A stretch of DNA of 64,000 bases, taken from positions 186,001-250,000 of the forward strand of contig MU858057.1 of assembly GCA_033297075.1 (NCBI GenBank), written 5' to 3'. A program made the position numbers and the translations under genes. Every line of letters begins with the position of its first letter. Position 1 is the first letter of the stretch. Below, piece by piece: positions 47,001 to 58,301 of this stretch. Under the pieces are notes generated by a model, which saw only the letters and a program-made list of their open reading frames with translations, did no database searches and was not told the DNA's origin. Source of the stretch: Rhypophila decipiens. Taxonomy: Eukaryota > Ascomycota > Sordariomycetes > Sordariales > Naviculisporaceae.

Positions 47001-50000
47001 GGCGATTGTGGTGAGAAAACGGCTGGATGGCAAAAGTTTGGTACTTACAATTTAAACACTCGGTTACGGATTCTTTATATTCACTAGTGCGTCCCCTTCT
47101 GCCCCTCCTACTCCACGCACACTGTCACGCTTCATCGGGTTCGAGGGGCTAGCAGTTAATAGCCTAGGCTGCATTTGCAGGCTCAGGAAAGGATATGGGT
47201 GCGTGACACAGCAAAAGCTACCAGACTCCTGAACTTTTTGGGTCATGACTGGTGAGCGCATTCTTTCTCTCACGTCTCCCGGCACTCTGCAGCAGAAAGA
47301 ACTATCATGAGGGTGCCCGGCGACGGTAGTCCGTACACGACATGTCGATGCGGGGATCCCGATGCCAGGAACGCGAATTAAACGGACAAGCGATGGTGTT
47401 GTGTCTTTTTGTAAGGATACCGAGTATGATACTCGTGTTTGGTTATACCCTCCCTTATGGGTTACATGGATTGATCAAGCTCAGTACCTCACCTTGGCGG
47501 CATGCCTCCTCCCCCTCTTTCTCGCAGTTGGCGGCCTGCTGGCGTTAACTATTTCACGCTACACTTGCCCTCGCGACGACGTGTTGCTTCTTCACGACCG
47601 GAATCGGGTGGGCAGAGTCTCAAAAAAGTCGTCTGCAGGACCCTCCTCCCTTCGACCTCAGATCTAATTTCTCGAAACCGATTTGCCAGGAGTCGACAGG
47701 CCGAACAGTTTTATTTCCCGCATTACGCAGCATATCGATACCTCGCCCCCCTTGCAACGCCATCGATTACATGTCTTGCAGCTCTAGCAGCCAATGCTGA
47801 GCTCTTGCTCTCTTATGATTGCCACGATCTCACTGATATTCCTTGAACTGTGATCGGCAGCGGACGAGAAATGGCCAAGATGAGGCCGCGGCCGTGGGGC
47901 AACTGAGGCGTGTGCGAGGTTGCCTCATTGCCTCTAGCCCAGATCACTGGCTGAAGAAGAGAACTGTGGAGACTGGGGAAGCCGGTCTGATTGGCAGGCG
48001 CTTCTCCTCTCGACCCTCCATCTTCTCTCCTTTCCCCAATCTTGCGTAGAGGCTTGTGCTCGGCGTTGTGGTAGCTAACGATGCTTGAACATCACGAACG
48101 TCTTTTACTGGCTCCGCTGATTGGAGGCTTTATTCTGAAAGTTTGATTCCTGGATGGCGGTGGCTGACAAGAACCACACTGTCGGCTTGGAGTGATGGAA
48201 TCCCAAAAGCTGTCTGAGACATTTCGAGCGAATCCCCCAGAGCAGGCCGTCTCACTTCTCAACTCCGAGGAAAAGCAGATCACGAAGACCAAGTGACGGA
48301 TACTTCAACAAAATGAAACTCCCTGTTTGGCTTCCTTCACTTTGGTACGGTACGTGCGTTATAAATACCGTCATGTACGTACCACGATGCGGAGTGCATG
48401 TCGCCGGCACGGTATTGAAAATGGATTCAACGCACGCCCATCCGGTACCAGACGACTCCTTTCCCCAGTTGGTCTCCTCGCGCCACCCCCATCCCCGTTG
48501 ACATGACAGTGCAGCCCGGTTGGGGAAATAAGCAGGGCCCTCCAGCAACCCGGGACGAAACAAGCGACCCCCAACTTTGGGATCTGGAGTCACGACCGTG
48601 GTGCCAGATCTGGCAAAGCGAGCTGTCCTCATCGGCTACACGAATTCTGGGCACATGTATATAGGTAAGCTGGACGCCGATTCCATGGGATGGCGCCGAG
48701 GAGGAACCCGGTCCGACGCAGTCTCGATCAAAGGTTATATAGGCGTGAACGGTGATGCCGCCGAAACCTCAGAACGGGCTCTCGCTTCTCAGGCTCACCC
48801 ACGTAGCTCCGAACCTCCGATTTCGCCGTCTCTGGGCGGCCCGCCGCTCACAGCTCCGTTTGATGAGAGCGGCACCCAGGTGACATGCCAAGCCAAAAGG
48901 CGCCAAAACCTTGCCCAGTACCTCCAGCCTCCCATCCCTCCTCTAGTGCGAAGGTCAATTATAATTACGAGGCACCTGAATCATTTAGGTGAATTTTGGA
49001 ACTTAGCGCGCTCTGAAATGAGAGCGAACCAAGACTATTGTCCGGCGAAACGTGGGGATGTTGTCGTCGTTTTTCTTCTTTGCGAGGACCCCCACCAAGG
49101 GGGATTTCAGCCTTGTGCAACCTCGCGAATTCATAAGGAATCAGGCTCGAATCCTTGTTACACAAAACGATGGGTCCAAGTCACCGCTCATTGTTGTCGT
49201 CAATGTGATCTGAAGAGCCCTTCACACGTTATTATTGCCGATGTTTTATCGACACCTGACCAGGTAAGGAGCTCACTGATTTGATGGGGGCCTGTTTCCT
49301 TCCTTTCTCACAGTAACAAGAGGCTCCGTGTAACGCCACAGAAGACTTTAGCTGCAGTTCTCCGCCATGCACGTTGACCAAACAGGCGATTTCCCGCATC
49401 TCGGAGAGCGAGAGCAAGTGCTCGTTGGTGGCCTAACTCGTTTTAGTCGCAGTTCTTGGCAAGATCAAATTGTCCCAACGGCCACGCCAAAATCTCAACA
49501 CAAACAGCTTGAGGGAGCTCATGAACTCTTCCGACCCAAGTTGTCTTTGGAGTCTGGCGCTACTATGCTATGCCTATACGGATAGCCGGCTAGACACCTC
49601 TGCCAACTCTAAATTAAAACCCACGTAGCTGAGCAGGCATTTGGGTAGTAGGGACATACGAACATCTTTCGACACATCAATTTCGGATGATACACCTATT
49701 CCGGGGCATTATCTCTGCATCTATCCGTACATACCTGAAGACTACGGATGCTAGCTGGGAGATAGTGCCATGGAAAGCATCCATTGAGACTTTATCCGGA
49801 CCTCGGCCATTGCTACCTTGAACTCTCAAGCAAACATACCACAAATCCCTACTTGAAAGCAGCTTGTACATAGCAATTTGACACATTCATCTTTACCGCT
49901 TTCTGGATACAGGTCACGCGATGTCTTTCCCACAAACCTAGAGCTAGTGAGACAGTATAACGTAACTTTGATGTCAAAGAAACGCAGAAAAATTGCCCAT

Positions 50001-50410
50001 TGCGTGTTACAGTCAAGGGTCCAAAGAAATTCAATTCAAATCCCGGCAGGCAATGAGGGGTTGAGGCAGGGACCAGAGGTGGGGAATCACTGCACCAAAA
50101 CCGTGGCTCCAGCCACACAACCCAGGGGAGACCAATTTTGTGTGTGCAGGTGTCGTCAGAGAGACCTGACTTTCAGGGATCCACGGCCAGGCCGTTCGCA
50201 AGCCAGCAGGCGCGCAATCTCTTTCCAGGAAATCCTCCTCTCACCACACACAATGCTATTTTCGAACAGACACGACAATTATTCCTCGATGAGGCCAATA
50301 CAGTTTGTTATATTACTTTTTGAGCTTTGATTTACGAACTTCGACGCACAATTTACTACGAACCACCAGCTTGCTCCTTCTACGAGTCACCTCCTTGCCC
50401 CTCTCGCACA
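44035..50410. other. 6.4-kb gene-poor divergent region between the C2H2 factor and SAP30
   Basis: This is the largest spacer in the window. It holds a TTCCAG repeat (46346-46373), several GTACGG/CCGTAC clusters (45726-45740, 45847-45870, 46401-46421, 48344-48354), a poly-T run at 44921-44932, and a 64-codon ATG frame at 44942-45136 with a signal-peptide-like start. Longer open frames here lack an ATG or coding character. It may be a large regulatory region of the transcription factor or contain unrecognised transcripts. Confidence 0.5.
46346..46373. repeat. TTCCAG hexanucleotide repeat
   Basis: Nearly five tandem units in the spacer between the C2H2 factor and SAP30. Confidence 0.8.
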
Positions 50411-51069
50411 ATGCCTCCAAAAGCAGCTCGGAACGGTCACGATGACCCCAAGTCAGAAACACCAAACTCCAAAGAAAAGAATGGGCATTCTGCGACTCAT
50501 CAGCCCAACGGAAAGCTCCGCCGGGTAGCCAGCTCAACGGGCTCGAATCTACGAGAAGTGACAAGCGCAGGAGCGGCAACCGCGCCGACCTCAGCTCCTA
50601 CCTCGGCGCCTGGGCCTGCTAGCACCCAGGAAACACCAAACCCAGGGGTACGTGAGCGCCTACTTGTCTTTTCTAAACCACGAAAGAAGTTTCAATCCTC
50701 AATCGTATTTTCTTCTTGCTGACAACGATTTGCGCACTCCTTTAGCTCCAATGGCCCGCCTTCGAACGAGAAGTCCTCCACGCCTACCGTCGCGCATACC
50801 GCCTCAACACTCCGACCGCATTCTCGAGCGACTACCATCAATGGGTGCTCACTCAACGAGGGAGCGTCGGGCTCTACTCACCCACGATCGCGAGGCGGAA
50901 AGAATTTCGAAGACAGACCAAAGATCAGTTAACAGGCACGGTGCGAAAACACTTCAACGGCCTGGGCGTGGTAGAGAACGACATTATTGTCGATTTCCTC
51001 CACAAGGTCAAGACCCAGGCTGGTTCGAGGGCGAGGGTGACACGCCGGTTCGAATATTCTGATTTATGA
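50411..51069 (+). CDS. SAP30: Sin3-binding SAP30-like histone deacetylase complex subunit, two exons, 186 aa
   Basis: Exons are 50411-50647 and 50746-51069 (phase 0). The intron has donor GTACGT, branch GCTGACA and acceptor TTTAG. The first 80 residues are disordered and Ala/Pro/Ser/Thr-rich. The second exon encodes a compact domain: FEREVLHAYRRAYRLNTPTA, SDYHQWVLTQ, ARRKEFRRQTKDQL and VRKHFNGLGVVENDIIVDFL. This matches the SAP30 Sin3-binding domain, which docks on the PAH3 region of Sin3. In yeast Sap30 is a structural subunit of the Rpd3L deacetylase complex. The N-terminal zinc finger of animal SAP30 is absent, as is common in fungi. No catalytic function is expected. Confidence 0.9.
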
Positions 51070-52079
51070 AGGATTTGGCACAAGGGAAAACAGCACATTA
51101 ACTTCTTCTACATATATATACGCGCACAATACCCCGGGTGCATGCATGGTCATGGTTTTTTTCATTTACTTTTTTAGGAAGTAATCGCTCGAAGATTTTG
51201 CGGTTCTTTTGGGATATGTGGTCCGTTTTCTCCTCATGTTCTTTTCTCTGGTTTTTTTTGGGTCATGCTTGATATTTCCATCGCAAGCCTTTTTTGCGGC
51301 GTGGCTCAAAAGATGGGACGGACGCTTGAACGGCACGGGATGGGACCTTTTTACGCCATGCAGGGATTTTAATGGGATTTGTGGTTTTTCGGGATGGGCA
51401 ACCGCACATATGGACACGATTTGGCGTTAGAGGTTAATTTCATGTTACTGGGAAATCTCATGTATATGAATATAAAGTCAGCATTGGAACATTGACGCAT
51501 GTTAGTTGTGTTTAGTGTTTTTCAACATGTCGATTTTCTCTGTCTCTGGCGGGCGGGCATCATCGGTTTTAGATTGGGACGGAAGCGCGAATCGCGTGGT
51601 CTTGTCTCGGTGAGCAAATCATGGTGGGGCAGACCGAAGTCAATGGTTTGTTCTAGCAAGGTTCAACTGGGGGTGAATTCTCCACACCAATGAAAGAATG
51701 CCTGAGGCGCCAAGGAGCTCTGCAGAATTGCATGTTGGAGCAACCCAATGCTGCCAATTGGCGTCACTGTTGAAAAAAGTTTCAAGAAAAGATATCCGAG
51801 CTTCTTGGTGCTCAACGACCACGACAAAAACCGGCATACACACTCTCCAACTCCTTTGATCGCGAACAACATCTATACAGGATCCCATCCTTTCGTCTTG
51901 CGCATTTTTGTATTTGAGACCTCAACAACAGTGACGGACGGCTGAACGCGGCGCTTTCATCCCCTTTTCAGTGTTTGTTTCCAATTGTGACATATATTCG
52001 AGACAGGACTCAACAGGCTACAAGGAACGGGAGGACGGCGAGGAGTGTCGCAAACATATACGAAAAAGGGAAATCAAGT
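51070..52079. other. Intergenic region upstream of MDJ1
   Basis: It holds the 3' flank of SAP30 (T-rich at 51140-51180) and the MDJ1 promoter/leader. No gene seen. Confidence 0.5.
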
Positions 52080-53901
52080 ATGAGCTCGAGTATTTTGCCC
52101 AAAGCTGCGACCGCTTTGCCCGTTCGCCAGTTTTCCACGGCGCAGCAAATATGTCGTCGCCCACGGGCACCACCGACCACCACAGCAGGATGCGCACCGG
52201 CAACGTCGGCGACGAGGAAATGTAGTTTTACGGTTATTGCTCGGCCCCAGGCCCGCGGTACTGCTCGCGCGTCTCCTGTCCACATCAAGGTAGGGACAAA
52301 CCGACTCTCGGACCGCCAGTCGCTTCGTCCAAAATCTGTAGAGGGACTACCAGAAAGCTAACCTAGGTGCTCAGACAACAAAACAGTCCTTCCACACGAC
52401 TCGAAGTCTCCTCTCCACGCCCAAAGACCCCTACGGCACTCTCGGTGTGAACAAGAGCGCGTCCCAATCCGAGATCAAAAAGGCCTACTACGGGCTGGCC
52501 AAGAAATACCACCCGGACACAAACAAAGACGCAAACGCCAAGGACAAGTTCGCCGAGATCCAGTCCGCCTACGAGATTCTATCGGATCCCAAGAAGAGGG
52601 AGCAGTTCGACCAGTTTGGTGCAGCGGGCTTCGATCCAACCGGCGCGCCGCACGGCGGTCCCGGTGGAGGACACCCCTTTGGCGGAGGCCATCCATTCGG
52701 TGCTGGTTTTGGCGGCGGCCAGGGCGGGTTCGGCGCGAACATCAACTTTGAGGATCTATTCTCGGCGTTTACGGGACAGAGGGGTCCGTTTGGTGGTGGG
52801 GCTGGAAGGGGACGAGGCGGTCCGTTTGGTGGGGCTGAGATTTACCAGGGCGACGATATCGAGGTGCAGGTGAATGTCTCGTTTATGGAGGCGGCCAAGG
52901 GGACGAGCAAGACGATTACCATCAACCCGCTCGTCAAGTGCAAGACGTGCACAGGCAGCGGGTTGAAGGAGGGGACTAAGAGGTCGAGTTGCAAGTCCTG
53001 CGGGGGTTCGGGAACGAGAGTGCAGTTTATGGCTGGCGGGTTCCAGATGGCCAGCACATGCGGTACTTGTGGCGGGAGCGGAGTGTCGATACCCAAGGGC
53101 TCGGAGTGCAGGTCGTGCGGCGGCGACGGTGTAACGAGGGATCGCAAGACGGTGTCGGTGGATATTCCCGCCGGTATCACGGATGGGATGCGATTGCGGG
53201 TCTCAGGCGAAGGCGACGCCGCGCCGACGGGCAGAGCCGCCGAGTCTAACGCGAGGTCTGTAAATGGCGATCTGTACGTATTTGTCAAGGTCGCCAAGGA
53301 TCCCAAGTATAACCTGGCCGGGTCGGACGTCTTGTATACGGCCTCGATACCCCTGACGACGGCCATTCTCGGCGGTGAAATCTCGGTACCAACGTTGGAA
53401 GGGGATGTCAAGATCCGGGTGGCGACGGGAACGAACACGGGCGATAGGATCACGCTCTCGGGCCAGGGTCTGCCCAAGTTGGGCGGGCGCCGGGCTGGTC
53501 GTGGCGATTTCCGGGTCGATTTCAGGGTGGCTATGCCGAGACATTTGACGGCCAACCAGCGCACGATTGTCGAGATGTTGGCGGACGAGATGGGAGACAA
53601 ATCAGCCAAGAGGATCATGGGGCTGAAGAAGTCGGGGACGTGAGTGATTTCGTCTTATCTCACTGTCAAAGGACTTTGACAGGTCAGGTGGAAATTGCTA
53701 ACAGATGGAATCACAAAAACCAGGTCTACCGGCGCGAGCTCATCGACATCTGCAGAAGACAGCCATAAGAACGAAGGGTTCCTCAAGTCGATTTGGCATA
53801 ACCTTACGGGGGAACATGACAAGTCTAGCACCGACGAGCCGCAAGAAAAGAAGGACGATAAATCCGATTCAAACAAGGGTTCCGGTTCTGGGTCTGCCTA
53901 G
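52080..53901 (+). CDS. MDJ1: Mitochondrial DnaJ chaperone (type I Hsp40), three exons, 550 aa
   Basis: Exons are 52080-52289, 52375-53639 and 53724-53901, with GCTAACC and GCTAACA branch sites before both acceptors. Residues 1-85 form a basic, Ser/Thr/Ala-rich, Asp/Glu-free presequence typical of mitochondrial import. The J domain runs about 88-152 with HPD at 116-118. A Gly/Phe-rich linker follows. The cysteine-rich zinc domain has four repeats ([32 protein letters not shown]). The C-terminal substrate domains follow, then an acidic/Lys-rich tail from the last exon. This is the full type I layout of Mdj1, partner of mitochondrial Hsp70 Ssc1 in matrix protein folding. Intron 2 removes the TGA that would otherwise end the protein at 53643. 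Confidence 0.95.
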
Positions 53902-55741
53902 GTGGCTTAGAACCACCTTGACAGTTGAAGCAGTGGCGTCCGTCTAACTGACTTCTTCTTTCGACTTTGGCCCTCTTCTTCAACTTCCTTTCATTGCCAT
54001 CTAACTTTTGTATAATATCTTTATGGGCGCCTATCAACAACTCTGTAATACTCGGTGTGTGGAGACAGACAGCACGGGACGGAGAACACCAGGGGTATTT
54101 TGCTCACTGGTAGCTTCATGACCAGACGTGCTAGGGAGGAACGGGGGGCAATGGGGTACCGCGAGGAAGCCAGGCATTGTCCAAGAACCTGAGCAAAGAA
54201 GCCCAGGCAAGCGCTGTCTTTGTACTTGGCATGTATATTACCTTTTGTGTATATAAAACCGAAGGGGGTTTAGGAACGAGGCGATCTGATTTTGCTTGGA
54301 AATACCAGACATATAGGAGACTGGGGATAGACGATGGTTTAGAAGAGAAGAGGTGATGGGAAATCCACTCCGTCTTAGCTGTTCTTGCATCTCATCCAAT
54401 AGAGTAAGTATTTTGACGAGATCAATCACGGATTATTGTTCTTCGTCGTATGATCTGATGAAATTAGTATCGAATTGACTTTGCCCAGATCATCGGATGG
54501 CCGTTATACATGGGATGCAGTGTATTGTTCCAAGCTAGAGCTAGAGCTTCGGCCAATTGCTCGGACGAGATATTTCTGGGTATGGGGCTCGGAGCCTCGG
54601 ATCGGCCCGGCCGTTTTTTCTGTCCGATGAAGAGAGGCCGAGATGGAGGAGCAGCCTGGGGTTGACGTAGTGTACGCCGACGAGCGCATATCTTGGCATT
54701 TGCATGTGAGATCTGCGCCCTCCTTGTCGACAAGATGCTCAGAGCAATCACAGTTTAGCGACCTGACCTTCTTTATTTCCAAGTCTAAAGATTTACTTGA
54801 GAATATTGTGCGGAAGGTCCTCGTTAAGATGCTCACTGTACAATTCATCGAACTGATGAGTCTACAGCTTCAGCTCGCGAGTCCTGAACTGTACAGTCTG
54901 TTCTTGCACTACCACTTACACGGACACGGGCATGGTCACATTCAATGGCAGCTTCCCGACTCCCCACCACCACCGAACGATGCTTGCCCTCCGAAAGGAG
55001 GGGGAAATGCTGGAATCGGACCGTCGTCAGATGCATGTGCTAGGTACAATATCGTAGCGGGTGTACATAGCGTCACTGTGAAGAACACTGATCCTACACT
55101 GCGCTGACTCTTCTCCAGAATAGTATTGACGCTCTGGCAAGGGTGCAGATGGAGATGTCGGTCACTTGCGCCACTGGGCGTTGATGGTGGAATTGTTCAG
55201 CATGTTCCCGAGCGGGTCATCGAGGCAGGGAAATAACCTCCAAGAGTCGTACCTGCCTTACCTTGACCCTCGCAAAGCCCCCGAGGTAGTAGTGGCCGGC
55301 CTTGCCATGTCGTACCGTCGGCTCGGTTCCAGAGGTCAAGAGCAAGGAACTTGAAGGAAGGAGGTGCAACCCTGTATACCTTCCCCGGAAAGAGCTCAGA
55401 GGAGGAGGCCAGAAAGTATCCATTCAGTCAAATTTCTCTCCCGAACCATGGAAATCCTACTACATCAACAGGCATTCTTCAAATATCACGATATTACCTC
55501 AGTTGAACCTACCACTCTGTCGGCCTATTCTCCTATATATACATCAGCCATGCCTTATTTCAAATTGGCCGTGAATGTCTCATTCTCCTTCTAGGATTTG
55601 GCGACTGTCGTTCCGAGATTTGTTGCTAATCGAGCGAGAAGAGTCTACGACAGCTGGAGAGGGCGTGAAACTTCGGATACTTGGGTGGATCGATACTCCT
55701 GATAGTCCTCATAACTCCAAATACGGATATCAACAGTCAGG
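53902..55741. other. Intergenic region upstream of the glucoamylase
   Basis: A TATATATA box at 55534-55541 precedes the glucoamylase ATG by about 200 nt. Two short upstream open frames start at 55550 and 55576. A 154-codon ATG frame at 54643-55107 has no coding character that I recognise. Confidence 0.5.
55534..55541 (+). promoter_or_regulatory. Putative TATA box of the glucoamylase gene
   Basis: A TATATATA run occurs 201 nt upstream of the ATG. A 14-codon upstream ORF (55550-55594) starts just 9 nt after it, so whether it is transcribed depends on the actual start site. Confidence 0.35.
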
Positions 55742-57835
55742 ATGCGATCCCGCACTACTTCTTCTCTCCTCCTGGCTGCCGGGGGACTTCTACTCGGATC
55801 GGTTCCTCTGGCCGTTGCCGAGTGGCCTCAGGGCGTGCCTCTTGATGATTTTATTACAGCTGGTATGTACCATCTCTCCCTCCTTGTCTTTTAGCCGGAT
55901 GGGCCCGAGTACGACTGACCGTCTTTACCCTCGTCCAATAGAGAGAGATATTGCGCTACAAGGCGTCCTCGCCAACATTGGCCCCAATGGCACCAAAGTC
56001 CCCGGTGCTGGAGCCGGCTTTGTGATTGCCAGCCCGTCGAGAACAAGTCCTCCCTGTACGTGACCTGACCTCGCCTCTCTCTGTATTTTACAGGTCATTG
56101 TCCTGGTTCTAACATTCCGAATCAACAAGACTTCTACACATGGACCAGAGACGCAGCCCTGACATTAAAGACGCTCGTGGACGATTTTATTTTCGGCAAC
56201 ACGGCGCTGAGACCATACATCGACGACTATATCCACTCCCAGGCCATCCTCCAGACGGTCACCAACCCTTCTGGCGCACTCTTGCCCAACGGGGGAGGCC
56301 TGGGCGAACCAAAATTCAACCCCGATGGCAGCCGGTACAATGGGAACTGGGGGCGGCCACAGCGAGACGGGCCCCCTCTGAGAGCGGTTGCCATGATTGC
56401 CTACAGCAACTGGCTGATTGAGAATGGGGAGCTGGAAAGGGTCAACAAGACCATCTGGCCCGTTATTGCCAACGACCTCTCCTATGTTGGCCAGTATTGG
56501 TATGTACCCTCCCCCTTTCCACCCAAGGGACATAATGATGCCAACAGTGGTGCTTCCAGGAACTCAACTGGCTTTGACCTCTGGGAGGAGGTATCCGGAT
56601 CGAGCTTCTTCACAACCCACGCACAATATCGCTCCCTCGTAGAAGGCGCCGAACTAGCCCAGGCCCTCGGCCAGCCTTGCATTGCTTGCGCCCAAGCACC
56701 CCAAGTGCTCTGCTTCCTCGACTCAGCCTACTGGAACGGCGAGTACTTCACAGGCAACATCAACGGTAACTTCAACCGCGACGGTGTAGACGCCAACGTG
56801 ATGCTCGCCTCAATCGCAGGGTTCGACATCAACGCATCCTGCGACAGTCCCTCACTCCAACCCTGTCACAGCCGCATGCTATCCAACTTCAAAGTCTTCG
56901 TCGACACCTTCCGCAATCCGTCTCTCTACCCCATCAACTCGCAGTTCCCGTCAACCAGCGGTATCGCGCTCGGTCGGTACCCCGAAGACATCTACTACAC
57001 GGGAAACCCCTGGTACCTAATCACCACCGGGGCCGCGGAATTTCTTTACGACGCAGTAGCTCGTTGGTCCAAACAAGGCTTCATCACTGTCGACGACACT
57101 TCCCTCGCTTTCTTCACAGATCTCTACCCGGACGCTGAAGCCAAAACCTACAAAAAGTGTAGCAAAACCGGGCCCTTCCGACAAATCCTCGACGCAGTCA
57201 CAGCCTACGCCGACAGCTTCGTCTCGGTAGTCCAGCAATACACGCCGTCAGACGGGTCGCTAGCAGAACAATTCCTCAAAACCGCTCCTGGCTCACCGAC
57301 CTCGGCGTCAGACCTTACCTGGTCCTACGCAGCCTTTGTAGGAATGACGCACCGACGAGAGGGCCACTTCCCACCAAGCTGGGCACAATCCGTCACCCCA
57401 GCACCAGAGACTTGCTCTCCCGGTTCAACAGCAGGAATCTACGCCCCCGCCACAGCAGCCGGTGCTCCCAACGTGACGATCGGCTGCACGTCTACTGTCC
57501 TCTTTGTGGTGAACGCCTCGACCTACTACGGCGAAAATATCTATCTCAGCGGTAACTCGTCTGATCTTGGAAAGTGGTATCTCGACAGTGCAATGCCTAT
57601 GCAGAGCTCAAACTACACTGATGCACGGCCCATGTGGTTTGCGCAGATCCCGCTGACTGCGGGCGAGACTGTCACGTATAAATACGCCAGGGAGCAGGAC
57701 TGTGGCCAGCCGTGGATCTGGGAGACGGTGAATCGGACGCTGGAGGTTCCTGCTTGCGTGGAGGGCTCTACTGAGGTACTGCTTGAGACCGATGATGCTT
57801 TTGTTGGCGAGAGGGGGAGCAGCGGGGCATGTTGA
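55742..57835 (+). CDS. Secreted glucoamylase (GH15 with C-terminal CBM20), four exons, 626 aa
   Basis: Exons are 55742-55862, 55942-56055, 56130-56499 and 56560-57835; all joins keep frame. A signal peptide covers residues 1-26, ending AVA, with the mature protein starting EWPQG. GH15 hallmarks are DIALQGVLANIGPNG, YFYTWTRDAAL, NWGRPQRDGP, and TGFDLWEEV with Glu211 as the general acid. GSLAEQF carries Glu438 as the general base, and LTWSYAAFV follows. Residues 511-612 match a CBM20 starch-binding domain (ENIYLSGNSSDLGKW, TVTYKYARE, NRTLEVP). The enzyme releases glucose from the non-reducing ends of starch and glycogen outside the cell (the glaA/gla-1 family). For intron 2 I chose the 56129 acceptor over 56093, because it restores the family's YFYTWTRDAAL and gives a normal 74-nt intron with a CTAAC branch. 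Intron 3 is 60 nt and stop-free. Confidence 0.94.
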
Positions 57836-58301
57836 GCCGGCCACCTGGACAAGGAATCAAAACATTCTTGGGTATATATTTGTTAAATGGTGAATGTATA
57901 TGATTGCTGGTTATAATGCATGGTCCCCGCTTTTCTCTTTGTGCTTTGTGAATGCTCAGGGTTGAAAGCTCTGTTCTCAACCTGGAAAGGGGCATGAGAA
58001 ATTGGCACTGAAAGAGAAGAAAGGATATAAGAGAAAGAGAAGAAAGGATATAAGAGAAAGAGAAGAAAGGATATAAGAGAAAGAGAAGAAAGGATATAAG
58101 AGAAAGAGAAGAAAGGATATAAGAAAAAGAGTGAATTCTGTGTTACAAACGCTTGCCCTATGTGTTCCATGTCCAGACTGATGCTGCCGTAAACCCAATG
58201 CATATAATAAACCAAACACAGACCTTGTACTCCTTACGTATATATCTTTATACCAGGAGACATGCAACCCCCCTAAAGAGAAAAGAAAGACAAGGCAAAA
58301 A
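57836..58301. other. Convergent 3' spacer between glucoamylase and the PI-PLC gene
   Basis: It contains the 23-bp minisatellite at 58011-58133 and otherwise only 3' flanks. Confidence 0.6.
58011..58133. repeat. 23-bp purine-rich minisatellite, about five copies
   Basis: The unit AAGGATATAAGAGAAAGAGAAGA truncated to its core (GGATATAAGAGAAAGAG) begins at 58021, 58044, 58067, 58090 and 58113, with a partial copy before the first. The copies are identical except for changes in the last. One strand is almost all purine. It sits where the transcripts of two convergent genes would end. Confidence 0.92.

Noticed and set aside
49090..49165. Possible tRNA (GCTCGAATCC near a B box)
   Set aside because: No matching A box, acceptor stem or anticodon arm could be folded around it.
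48577..49284. 235-codon open frame on the plus strand
   Set aside because: It starts at TTG, not ATG, has no recognisable motif and mixed composition; most likely chance.
54643..55107. 154-codon ATG frame between MDJ1 and glucoamylase
   Set aside because: No recognisable domain, irregular composition, no intron or conserved-looking segment; kept as non-coding.
56056..56093. 38-nt intron as the main form of glucoamylase intron 2
   Set aside because: Too short for typical fungal introns, and it inserts 12 residues into a conserved motif; the 56129 acceptor restores YFYTWTRDAAL.
58011..58133. CRISPR-like array
   Set aside because: Units are directly adjacent without spacers, and the genome is eukaryotic; it is a minisatellite.
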